Below are positions 8,275-15,773 of a stretch of 64,000 nucleotides of DNA, piece after piece (within the stretch, counting starts at the first letter, position 1; the number at the start of each line of letters is the position of its first letter). Below the pieces are notes generated by a model, which ran no database searches, was not told the origin of the DNA, and worked only from the letters and a program-made list of their open reading frames with translations. Source of the stretch: Fimenecus sp964557975 (GTDB lineage Bacteria > Bacillota > Clostridia > Oscillospirales > Acutalibacteraceae). The stretch covers positions 1 to 64,000 of the forward strand of contig CAZLCG010000002.1 in assembly GCA_964557975.1 (NCBI GenBank), written 5' to 3'. Both the position numbers and the translations under genes were made by a program.

Positions 8275-11076
8275 ATGATAAATTTAACGATAGACGGAAA
8301 AAAAATATCCGTAAAGGACGGCACGACCGTGCTTCGCGCCGCCGCGGACAACGGTATTAAAATCCCCAATCTTTGTTATGACGGCAGGGTTGAGCTGTAC
8401 GGCGCGTGCGGTCTTTGCGTAATTGAAGCGGAGGGCGTGCCGAAGCTGCTGAGAGCCTGCTCGGCAAAATGCACCGAGGGTATGGCGGTTCACACCGAAT
8501 CCGAAAGAATAACCGGGGCGAGGAAAACTGCTCTTGAACTGCTTCTTTCCGATCACGACGGCGACTGTAAAGCGCCCTGCACGCTTGCCTGTCCCGCAAA
8601 CACCGACTGTCAGGGCTATGTCGGCTTGATTGCAAACGGCGAGTATAACGAGGCGACAAGGCTGATTAAAGAAAAAATTCCGCTTCCTTCATCAATAGGC
8701 AGAATATGTCCTCATCCGTGCGAGAAAAAATGCCGCAGGCAGTTTGTTGACGAGCCTGTTTCAATAGCGTCGCTTAAAGCCTTTGCGGCGGATATGGATA
8801 TGGCGTCCGAAAATCGGTATGTCCCTTCGGTCGAGCCTGAAACAGGGAAAAAGGTCGCGGTTATCGGCGGCGGTCCGGGCGGTCTGACGGCGGCTTACTT
8901 TTTAAGAAGAAACGGACATTCGGTGACCGTATTTGATATGATGCCGAAAATGGGCGGTATGCTTCGCTACGGTATTCCCGAATACAGACTCCCGAAGGCG
9001 CTTCTCGATAAGGAAATCGGGCAGATAGAGGCTCTCGGCGTTGAGCTTCGCAATAATGTTAAAATCGGCGAGGATATTACTCTTGACGGTTTGAGAAAGG
9101 ATTTTGACGCTGTTGTTATTGCGGCGGGCGCATGGCAAAGCTCAAAAATGCGTGTTTCCGGCGAGGAGTCGGAGGGAGTAATCGGCGGTATTGATTTCCT
9201 GAGAAACGTAATTCTCGGAAAAAAGCAGAATATCGGCAAAAGGGTTGCTGTTTGCGGCGGCGGAAATACCGCTATGGACGCTTGCAGAACAGCAGTCCGT
9301 TTAGGTGCGCGCGAGGTTACCGTGCTTTACAGAAGAACAAGGGACGAAATGCCTGCCGAGGATATTGAAATTAAAGAGGCGGAGGAGGAAGGCGTTGTAT
9401 TTAAGTACCTTTCAAGCCCCGTTGAATTTGTCAGCGAAAACGGCAGGCTCAAATATGCCAAAATACAGAAAATGAAGCTTGGCGAACCTGACCAAAGCGG
9501 CAGAAGACGTCCCGAACCGATTGAAAACGCCGTCGAGGATGTTGAGTTTGATACTGTTATAATGGCGATAGGTCAGTACCCTGACCTTAAAGGCTTTGAG
9601 GGCGTTGAAGCTACCCGTAAAAACACGATTTCGGCTGATGAGGAGTCGTTCAGAACCTCTGTCGACGGCGTCTTTGCCGTAGGCGATATAACCAATAAGG
9701 GAGCTTCAATAGCCATTACCGCGATAGGAGAGGCGCAAAAGGCTTCTGTTGTTATCGACAGATATTTAAACGGCGAAAGCGTTAAATACAGAAAGCCTTT
9801 CAGAGTCGAAAGAGAAATACCGCTTGAATTTTTTAATAAATTTGCTAAAGAAAGCCGCGCGGTAATGCCTCAGCTTTCGCCCGATAAAAGAAAAAATAAC
9901 TTCAGCGAGGTTTCCTTGGGCTTTACCGAGGAGCAGGCAAAAAAAGAAGCCATGCGCTGCCTTGAATGCGGCTGTCACGATTTTTTTGAGTGCAAGCTTA
10001 TTGAATATGCAAACCTTTATGACGTAAAGCCCGAAAGATTAAGCGGCGAAAAGCACAGCAGAAATCAGGAAAATGTAAATTCCCTTATTTCACGCAATAC
10101 AGACAAATGTATTCTCTGCGGTCTTTGCGTAAGAGTTTGCGAGGAAACAATGGGAATAACCAATCTCGGTCTTATCGGCAGAGGGTTTGACACGATTGTC
10201 AGCCCCGAGTTCGGGCTTCCTCTTGAGGAGTCGGGCTGCGCGTTCTGCGGCCAATGCGTTGCGGTCTGCCCGACAGGCGCGTTAAGAGAAAAACAGCCTG
10301 CGGTAAAACGTCTTGTCTGTGAAGAAAAAAGCACGCAGTCCGTCTGTAATTTCTGCAACGCGCTTTGCAATACCGACGTGCGCTCGGTCGGCAATACCGT
10401 TACAAGGGTTAAACCCCGCGGTGAAAAAGGAATACTTTGCAAGGCGGGTAAATTCGGGATTTTTGCGCTCAATACCGAAGAAATAAAAAATTACAAATTC
10501 TCAAATGAGGATCTGCAAAGCGCTCGGCAGACGGTAAGCTATGCGGCTGAAAACAGCACTCTCGCAATTGTTATGGGCGCGCAGTCAACCGTTGAGGAAA
10601 TTAACGCGGCGTTAAAAATAACCGATAATGTTTACGCCGATTTAAACGAAAACGCTGCGGCATACAGGGCTTTTGTAAAGCTCGGCGTTAAGGATATTAA
10701 AGCAATCGACGCGTCGAAGGTCGTTTTGACTGTCGGCAGTACATACCTGCCGAAGAACAATGAAATGCTGATTTCGGTTGACTGTATTAAGAATAACAAA
10801 GCGGACGTTATGCTTTACTGCGCGCCGTTTACCGCAAACGCGGGGACATATATTGATGACGGCGGCGTTAAAACGCTTTGCCCCGCAGTTGACAGCAGAC
10901 TGCCCAAAGCAAAAGATATTTTACTGTCTCTTTGCGAAAATACGGAAAAATGCTCAAAATCGCTTGATATTCTTAAAGTTAGTGATATAATTCATAGTGA
11001 GATTGTAAAAAATTACGGCAATTATATGTCGGTTAATGATTGCGCTGTAATCGACGCATTTCTCAAAAATTTTTAA
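8275..11076 (+). CDS. Hybrid NuoG N-terminus / GltD-NfnB-like flavoprotein / FDH-like Fe-S stub
   Basis: A 933-residue fusion. Residues 1-75 are a NuoG/HydA-type [2Fe-2S] domain (C-x10-C-x2-C-x13-C). Next is the GltD N-terminal [4Fe-4S] region with CKAPCTLAC and CPHPCEKKC. The FAD Rossmann motif GGGPGGLTAAYFLRR and the NADPH-type motif CGGGNTAMDACR form an NfnB/glutamate-synthase small-subunit core (about 190-500). It is followed by CLECGCHDFFEC. Two [4Fe-4S] motifs come next (CILCGLCVRVC, CAFCGQCVAVC), then a molybdopterin-oxidoreductase Fe-S motif (CNFCNALC...CKAG), after which only about 190 weakly conserved residues remain. There is no H-cluster and no complete Mo/W domain, so neither hydrogenase nor formate dehydrogenase activity is expected. 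With its two partners it resembles the Sporomusa-type (Stn) electron-bifurcating NADH/NADPH/ferredoxin transhydrogenase; that identity is inferred. The ATG at 8275 follows GAGGTGGA. Confidence 0.85.
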   Translation: MINLTIDGKKISVKDGTTVLRAAADNGIKIPNLCYDGRVELYGACGLCVIEAEGVPKLLRACSAKCTEGMAVHTESERITGARKTALELLLSDHDGDCKAPCTLACPANTDCQGYVGLIANGEYNEATRLIKEKIPLPSSIGRICPHPCEKKCRRQFVDEPVSIASLKAFAADMDMASENRYVPSVEPETGKKVAVIGGGPGGLTAAYFLRRNGHSVTVFDMMPKMGGMLRYGIPEYRLPKALLDKEIGQIEALGVELRNNVKIGEDITLDGLRKDFDAVVIAAGAWQSSKMRVSGEESEGVIGGIDFLRNVILGKKQNIGKRVAVCGGGNTAMDACRTAVRLGAREVTVLYRRTRDEMPAEDIEIKEAEEEGVVFKYLSSPVEFVSENGRLKYAKIQKMKLGEPDQSGRRRPEPIENAVEDVEFDTVIMAIGQYPDLKGFEGVEATRKNTISADEESFRTSVDGVFAVGDITNKGASIAITAIGEAQKASVVIDRYLNGESVKYRKPFRVEREIPLEFFNKFAKESRAVMPQLSPDKRKNNFSEVSLGFTEEQAKKEAMRCLECGCHDFFECKLIEYANLYDVKPERLSGEKHSRNQENVNSLISRNTDKCILCGLCVRVCEETMGITNLGLIGRGFDTIVSPEFGLPLEESGCAFCGQCVAVCPTGALREKQPAVKRLVCEEKSTQSVCNFCNALCNTDVRSVGNTVTRVKPRGEKGILCKAGKFGIFALNTEEIKNYKFSNEDLQSARQTVSYAAENSTLAIVMGAQSTVEEINAALKITDNVYADLNENAAAYRAFVKLGVKDIKAIDASKVVLTVGSTYLPKNNEMLISVDCIKNNKADVMLYCAPFTANAGTYIDDGGVKTLCPAVDSRLPKAKDILLSLCENTEKCSKSLDILKVSDIIHSEIVKNYGNYMSVNDCAVIDAFLKNF
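10964..10991 (+). promoter_or_regulatory. Candidate promoter for the cobalamin riboswitch transcript, inside the upstream gene
   Basis: TTGATA (10964-10969), a 16-nt spacer and TATAAT (10986-10991) lie in the last 30 codons of the hybrid gene. Only 9 nt separate that gene from the riboswitch, so an independent promoter would have to be here. The alternative is read-through from the operon upstream. Confidence 0.4.
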
Positions 11077-11085
11077 TTAAATTTT

Positions 11086-11256
11086 GTTTTGGGGTTTCGG
11101 CTTTACGCCGAATTAAAAGGGAATACGGTGAAATGCCGTAACAGCCCCCGCTACTGTATGGAACAGACCTTTGCCAAATATGTCACTGTTGTCGATTTAG
11201 GATGATGGGAAGACGGCTTCGGTTGTATGTCCGAGTCAGGAGACCTGCCCCAAAAC
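11086..11256 (+). promoter_or_regulatory. Cobalamin (adenosylcobalamin-type) riboswitch
   Basis: Closing stem P1 is GTTTTGGGG (11086-11094) with CCCCAAAAC (11248-11256). Inside are the conserved blocks of the cobalamin family: AAAGGGAATACGGTG, the B12-box element ACAGCCCCCGCTACTGT, GATGATGGGAAGACGG, and CCGAGTCAGGAGACCTGCC next to P1. It precedes a terminator and two exported proteins, so it should shut off their transcription when intracellular cobalamin is plentiful. The aptamer is read directly from sequence; the ligand form is not determined. Confidence 0.95.
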
Positions 11257-11347
11257 GGCAAAATCTCTTTCGGTGGGAAAGATGAATGCAATTAAATTGT
11301 TATGCGGTTTTTTTATATTTTGACCGCGTAATCATTGATTGTGCATT

Positions 11348-11379
11348 GAGCGGAACCGAAGCTTCCGCTCATCTTTTTT
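11348..11379 (+). terminator. Terminator acting as riboswitch expression platform
   Basis: GAGCGGAA (11348-11355) pairs with TTCCGCTC (11363-11370) around a 7-nt loop, followed by ATCTTTTTT. It lies between the cobalamin aptamer and the first start codon. GCGGT at about 11304 and ACCGC at about 11322 offer alternative pairings with the terminator's GCGG, as expected for an antiterminator switch. The 11257-11347 stretch is leader sequence without a gene. Confidence 0.75.
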
Positions 11380-11405
11380 GTTGAAAGTAAATTACGGAGG
11401 TAAAA

Positions 11406-12557
11406 ATGAAAATCAACAAAGCACTATCTGTTTTACTGGCGGCGGTTATTATACTTTCCGCCTCATTCACTGCGGCTTTTGCCGCGTCGGGCGAAAGCGA
11501 GATTGACGGTTTGTCAAGCTGGCTTTTAAATGATGAAAATACCGAATTTGATTTTTCGGAAACATCTTATCTCGATACCGACATCTGTTGGACTGTTTTT
11601 GCTCTTGAAAGGGCGGGAAAAGATAATTATGCTCAGTTCGGCGATTATATCAATTCGGTTGTGGAAAATTCGTATGATTCGCTTTTCCCTGCGAATTTCG
11701 CGCTGATTTATCTTACATGCGACGCATACGGACTGGATGTTGCAAATATCGGCTCGCACGATATTCAAAGCGCCCTTGTATCTGCCGACTATGCCTCGCA
11801 GACATACCTAAGCAGTCTGTATTTCCCGTTGATTGCCTTGAATTACAAGGATATCGGAGACTGCGATGAGGTGAAAAATACGATTGCGGATACAATTCTT
11901 TCCGCACAGCAGTCTGACGGCGGTTTCCCTTATTGCAGTATAGATACGGGCTGGGGAATTTATTCCGACGTTGACACAACATCGTTTGTGCTTCAGGCTC
12001 TTGCGCCTATGTGCGGCGACGAAGCTGTCAAGGCGGCGGTTGATAAAGCGTTGGCTTATATTGAAACGCAGAAGTTTTCGGACGGGGCTTACGGCTATGT
12101 CGCCTACGATTCAAGGTCGGCGGAGTCGACCGCGCAGGCGATAATTGCAAAATGCGCGCTCGGTACCGACTGCGAAGATTCGGTTATCGCTCTCAAAACC
12201 TTTATCAATGCCGAAACGGGCGCGGCAAAGGATTATTCGGGCGCCGACAATACAATGTCCTCATATCAGACTCTTTTGGCGCTTGTTGAATATGACAACT
12301 TTGTTAACGGCAACGGCAGCATTTACAAATATCAAGAACCTGTAACTCAAACAACAACGCAGCAGGCAACATCAACCGAGGTTCCGTCGACTGCCGAAAG
12401 CACGACAAGTACAACCGAAGCGGAGGCAACGACAAACACGGACGCCGTTGATATTCCGAAAACGGGCGGTAAATCATATTGCGCCGCCGCTGTAAGCGTT
12501 TGCCTGTTGGCAATAGGCACAGCAGCCGTTGTAAGAAAGAAAAATGAAGAAATCTAA
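11406..12557 (+). CDS. Cell-wall-anchored alpha/alpha-toroid protein, transcobalamin alpha-domain-like
   Basis: A 383-residue exported protein. The signal peptide (about 1-27) ends AFA before ASGES. Residues about 30-310 form a prenyltransferase/terpene-cyclase-like alpha/alpha toroid with repeat signatures QQSDGGFPY, DVDTTSFVLQALA and SAESTAQAIIAKCALG. This is the fold of the alpha domain of intrinsic factor and transcobalamin. A Thr/Ser/Glu-rich linker (about 312-350) leads to a sortase motif IPKTGG, a hydrophobic helix and a basic tail. It sits directly under a cobalamin riboswitch and overlaps by 14 nt a lipoprotein with the transcobalamin beta-like DUF4430 domain. Surface corrinoid capture is the inferred role. 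No enzyme active site is evident, and binding to a different ligand is possible. Confidence 0.8.
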   Translation: MKINKALSVLLAAVIILSASFTAAFAASGESEIDGLSSWLLNDENTEFDFSETSYLDTDICWTVFALERAGKDNYAQFGDYINSVVENSYDSLFPANFALIYLTCDAYGLDVANIGSHDIQSALVSADYASQTYLSSLYFPLIALNYKDIGDCDEVKNTIADTILSAQQSDGGFPYCSIDTGWGIYSDVDTTSFVLQALAPMCGDEAVKAAVDKALAYIETQKFSDGAYGYVAYDSRSAESTAQAIIAKCALGTDCEDSVIALKTFINAETGAAKDYSGADNTMSSYQTLLALVEYDNFVNGNGSIYKYQEPVTQTTTQQATSTEVPSTAESTTSTTEAEATTNTDAVDIPKTGGKSYCAAAVSVCLLAIGTAAVVRKKNEEI

Positions 12558-13227
12558 GTTATTACCGATTTTTCTTGCGTTTTTTCTTTTATTTTGTTCC
12601 TGCGGCAACTCCGAAAACGCAAGCGTTACGCAGCGGGAATCAACCTCCGAAGCCGTAACGCTTACTCAAAGCGAAATATCGGAGCAGGCATCCTATACCG
12701 ACACCGATGCCGACGAAACACAGCAGGAAAATAAAAAATCAAACGCAGACTCGCCCGAAGCACAGAATACATCAGCTTCATCCCTGCAAAGCGGCACATC
12801 CGAACCGATCAATACTGCTCAAAGCACGCAAGCCGAACAGAATAAAGAGCCGAACACATTAAATGTAACGTTTTCCGTCGAGTGTAAAAACGCAATAGAT
12901 TACGGAATTTTAAATATCGGTACTTTTTCCGAGATTTTATCTCCGGACGGGATCATACTTCCCGAAACGTCGGTAAAGGCGGAGCAGGGCACGTCGGTTG
13001 TTAAAGCTTTAAAGGCTGTTTTAAAGGATAATAATATAACCTATAAGATAACGTCGAGCGGTTATGTCAAAACGATAAACGGACTTTCAGAGTTTGACTG
13101 CGGAGAAGCAAGCGGATGGCTTTATCTTGTAAACGGCGAACTTCCGTCAGTGTCCGCTAAAAGCTATATCTTAAAGGACGGGGATAAGGTCGAATTCAGA
13201 TATACCTGCGTTGCGGGCGATGTTTAA
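12544..13227 (+). CDS. Lipoprotein with DUF4430 (transcobalamin C-terminal-like) domain
   Basis: A 227-residue exported protein. Its N-terminus is a lipoprotein signal ending LLFCSC, with Cys20 the probable lipidation site, although Phe at -3 is not ideal. Residues about 21-105 are a low-complexity Ser/Thr/Glu/Gln linker. The C-terminal DUF4430-like domain (about 108-227) has the family's GWLYLVNGELPS and YILKDGDKVEFRYT signatures, related to the beta domain of transcobalamin and intrinsic factor. It overlaps the toroid gene by 14 nt, so translation is probably coupled, and both lie under the cobalamin riboswitch. Together they would supply the two halves of an animal-type B12 carrier on two separate surface proteins. 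That assembly is inference. Confidence 0.8.
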   Translation: MKKSKLLPIFLAFFLLFCSCGNSENASVTQRESTSEAVTLTQSEISEQASYTDTDADETQQENKKSNADSPEAQNTSASSLQSGTSEPINTAQSTQAEQNKEPNTLNVTFSVECKNAIDYGILNIGTFSEILSPDGIILPETSVKAEQGTSVVKALKAVLKDNNITYKITSSGYVKTINGLSEFDCGEASGWLYLVNGELPSVSAKSYILKDGDKVEFRYTCVAGDV

Positions 13228-13248
13228 TTTGAAAGACTAAGAAATTAC

Positions 13249-13287
13249 ACCCGAAGAGAAACGATTTATTTCTTTTCGGGTGTTTTT
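13249..13287 (+). terminator. Intrinsic terminator after the DUF4430 lipoprotein
   Basis: ACCCGAAGAGAA pairs with TTCTTTTCGGGT (one imperfect pair), followed by GTTTTT. It closes the cobalamin-riboswitch unit. A second small hairpin GAGCAAcggtaTTGCTC follows at about 13297. Confidence 0.85.
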
Positions 13288-13357
13288 ATCACTTGAGCAA
13301 CGGTATTGCTCTTATTCATCATTTTGTGAATTTTATGTAAATTAAAAAAATTGTACA

Positions 13358-13386
13358 TTGTTTAATACAAATGTATATGATAAAAT
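13358..13386 (+). promoter_or_regulatory. Candidate promoter of metF
   Basis: TTGTTT (13358-13363), a 17-nt spacer and TAAAAT (13381-13386). An imperfect dyad TACATT...AATGTA (about 13354-13375) overlaps it and could be an operator. Confidence 0.45.
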
Positions 13387-13415
13387 AATGTGAAAAATAT
13401 TACAGAGGTTTTTAA

Positions 13416-14279
13416 ATGTTTATTACAGACGGCTTAAATCAAAATGAAATATCGACCTCGTTTGAGGTCTTTCCGCCGAAAAACGAGGCGGCTTATGAGC
13501 CTGTCGAGCGCACCGTTGACAAACTTGCGGCTTTTAAGCCTCATTTTATAAGCGTCACCTACGGCGCGGGCGGCGGGACGTCGGTAAACACTCCGAAAAT
13601 CGCGTCTCATATTCAAAACGATTTGGGAATTCAGGCTATGGCGCATCTTACCTGCGCGTCCTCGACCAAGTCCGATATTGAACGGATAATTTTTGATTTG
13701 AAGGGCAGAGGAATTAAAAATATTCTCGCTTTAAGAGGGGATTTGCCCGAAAACTATAACCCGGACGATAAAAATTATTTTAAATACGCAAGCGAGCTTA
13801 TTTTAAAGATAAAGGAGATCGGCGGCTTCTGCATCGGCGCGGCGTGCTACCCCGAATGTCATGTCGAATCCGAAAATTCCGTGGCTGATTTAATTCATTT
13901 AAAAGAAAAGGTTGACTGCGGCGCCGATTTTCTGATAAGTCAGATGTTTTTTGACAATACAGCGTTTTACAGCTTTCTGTACCGCGCTTTAAAGGTCGGT
14001 ATTGACGTTCCCGTAATCGCGGGTATTATGCCCGTTATCAATTCCAAGCAGATTATCAGAAGCTGCGCGCTTTCGGGTTCTACTCTGCCGTCAAGGTTCA
14101 GGGTAATGATCGATAAATTTTCGGATAATCCCGAAGCCTTAAAGCAGGCGGGAATCGCGTATGCTACCGAGCAGATAATCGACCTTATCTCAAACGGGGT
14201 CAAGGCGGTTCATATTTACACTATGAACAGACCCGAGGTTGCGGGCGCTATCATGAATAACCTTTCATCTATACTTTAA
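13416..14279 (+). CDS. metF: 5,10-methylenetetrahydrofolate reductase
   Basis: A 287-residue FAD-dependent MetF-family TIM barrel that reduces 5,10-methylene-THF to 5-methyl-THF for methionine synthesis or one-carbon metabolism. Visible motifs are SFEVFPPKNE at the N-terminus, TYGAGGGTS, ALRGD, and EKVDCGADFLISQMFFD. Length matches the bacterial single-domain enzyme. It has its own candidate promoter and starts the metF-DUF5685-J-protein-membrane-protein series. 5-Methyl-THF feeds B12-dependent methionine synthase, which may explain the nearby cobalamin riboswitch unit, but no methionine synthase gene is in this window. Confidence 0.94.
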   Translation: MFITDGLNQNEISTSFEVFPPKNEAAYEPVERTVDKLAAFKPHFISVTYGAGGGTSVNTPKIASHIQNDLGIQAMAHLTCASSTKSDIERIIFDLKGRGIKNILALRGDLPENYNPDDKNYFKYASELILKIKEIGGFCIGAACYPECHVESENSVADLIHLKEKVDCGADFLISQMFFDNTAFYSFLYRALKVGIDVPVIAGIMPVINSKQIIRSCALSGSTLPSRFRVMIDKFSDNPEALKQAGIAYATEQIIDLISNGVKAVHIYTMNRPEVAGAIMNNLSSIL

Positions 14280-14298
14280 TCGTTAGGACGGCGGTTTT

Positions 14299-15183
14299 TT
14301 GTTCGGATATGTAAGACCCGACAAAGCAGAGCTTAAAATTAAGGATTATGAAACCTATAAGGCGGTTTACTGCTCGGTTTGCAGAACTTTGGGCAGCGAA
14401 TACGGCGTTTTTTCACGCTTTCTTCTGACGTATGACGCAGCGTTTTATGTTTTCGTTATGAAAACGGTTTTTCAGAGTAAAAGCGACTGCGCCCATAAGG
14501 GAGTATGCAGGTTTAATCCTTTAAAAAAATGTTATTATATTGATGAGGATGAATATCTTAAATCCGCGGCGGCGCTCACGGTCATAATGTTTTATTATAA
14601 GCTTAAAGACAATATAAACGATTCCAAGCCTCTTAAAAAATTTGCGTCAAGACTTTTTCTTTTATATGTTAAGCCGAAATTTAACAAAGCCAAAGGTAAG
14701 TATTCGCAATTTAACGATATAATATCCCTGTCAATGCAAAAGCAGGCGAAGGCGGAAAATGAAAAATGCGTTTCGCTTGATAAGGCGTGCGATTCGTCAG
14801 CCCGCGCCCTTGCCGACATTTTTACCGTAGGCATTAAGGATGAAGAACAAAAAAAGCTCGTAGACAGAACCGCATACTGTTTGGGACGCTGGGTATATCT
14901 TATGGATGCTTTTGACGATATTGAAAAAGATATAAAAACAAATTCGTTTAATCCGTTTGTAATAAAATATTCGTTAATATACGGCGTAAGCGAAGAAATT
15001 GAAAAGGATATTACAAGAACAATTCGCATAACCGCAAACGAAACGGCTTCCGCGCTTGAGTTGCTTCAAAAAAATTGCTACAAGCCTGTTATTGAAAACA
15101 TTATTTTTGACGGAATGGAAAACGAGCTTCAGAAAATAATAAACAAAAAGAAAAAAATGAGGGGTGAACTTTCAAATGAATAA
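14299..15183 (+). CDS. DUF5685 family protein
   Basis: A 294-residue protein of the DUF5685 family, function unknown. The N-terminus MFGYVRPDK and the YCSVCRTLG motif are typical. Further cysteines in CAHKGVCRFNPLKKC suggest a metal-binding cluster with C-x2-C. The rest is predicted mainly helical, and no signal peptide is obvious. Translation begins at a TTG after AGGACGG. It overlaps the following J-domain-like gene by 8 nt, a coupling that, with the Cys-rich tail of that partner, suggests the two proteins act together. Confidence 0.8.
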   Translation: MFGYVRPDKAELKIKDYETYKAVYCSVCRTLGSEYGVFSRFLLTYDAAFYVFVMKTVFQSKSDCAHKGVCRFNPLKKCYYIDEDEYLKSAAALTVIMFYYKLKDNINDSKPLKKFASRLFLLYVKPKFNKAKGKYSQFNDIISLSMQKQAKAENEKCVSLDKACDSSARALADIFTVGIKDEEQKKLVDRTAYCLGRWVYLMDAFDDIEKDIKTNSFNPFVIKYSLIYGVSEEIEKDITRTIRITANETASALELLQKNCYKPVIENIIFDGMENELQKIINKKKKMRGELSNE

Positions 15184-15772
15184 CAGTCCTTATTCCGTTC
15201 TCGGTATCAGTGAAAACGCAAGCGAGGCGGAGATAAAAGACGCTTACAGGGAGCTTGCAAGAAAATATCAGGCTGAGCTGTCAAAGGGCGGTTCCTATTC
15301 CGACGACGCAAGGCGCAAAATGGACGAGCTTGACATGGCTTATGACCGAATTATGCAGCTGAGAAGCGGCGAGGGCGGTTATTACGGCGCAAGCTATAAC
15401 GGAAGTTCGCAGTTTTACGACGTCCGCGACAGAATAAAAGAGGGAAGAATTGACGACGCGGAAACGATCCTTGACGGTATTCCGAGAGATATGCGAAGCG
15501 CCGAATGGTATTATTTAAAGGGACAGATTCAGCAGCGCAGAGGTTGGTTTGACGAGGCGTACAAAAACTATTCCAAGGCATGTCAAAAAGAGCCTCAGAA
15601 CCCTGAATATACCAATGCGTTTAACGCGCTTAACAACAATGCAAACGGAGGATACAGGCAAACCCGCAATTCGTATGATTCGGGGTGCAGCGCCTGCGAC
15701 ATATGCTCGGGGCTTATGTGTGCGGACTGCTGTTGCGAGTCGATGGGCGGCGACTTGATACCGTGCTGTTAA
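15176..15772 (+). CDS. J-domain-like protein lacking HPD, with Cys-rich tail
   Basis: A 198-residue protein. Residues 1-65 look like a DnaJ J-domain (YSVLGISENASEAEIKDAY...), but the obligatory HPD tripeptide after LARKY is replaced by QAE, so stimulation of DnaK is unlikely. Residues about 80-150 resemble TPR-like helical repeats (YYLKGQIQQRRGWFDEAYKNY). The C-terminus is very cysteine-rich (CSACDICSGLMC, CADCCCES, IPCC), perhaps binding zinc or an Fe-S cluster. The ATG at 15176 follows AGGGGTG; a GTG at 15164 is possible. It overlaps the DUF5685 gene and is followed 1 nt later by a membrane protein gene. Function unknown. Confidence 0.8.
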   Translation: MNNSPYSVLGISENASEAEIKDAYRELARKYQAELSKGGSYSDDARRKMDELDMAYDRIMQLRSGEGGYYGASYNGSSQFYDVRDRIKEGRIDDAETILDGIPRDMRSAEWYYLKGQIQQRRGWFDEAYKNYSKACQKEPQNPEYTNAFNALNNNANGGYRQTRNSYDSGCSACDICSGLMCADCCCESMGGDLIPCC

Positions 15773-15773
15773 A

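Noticed and set aside
8275..11076. Possible [FeFe] hydrogenase or formate dehydrogenase
   Set aside because: The partner genes look like HydB/HydC, but the large subunit has no H-cluster motifs and no full Mo/W domain; the central part is NfnB/GltD-like.
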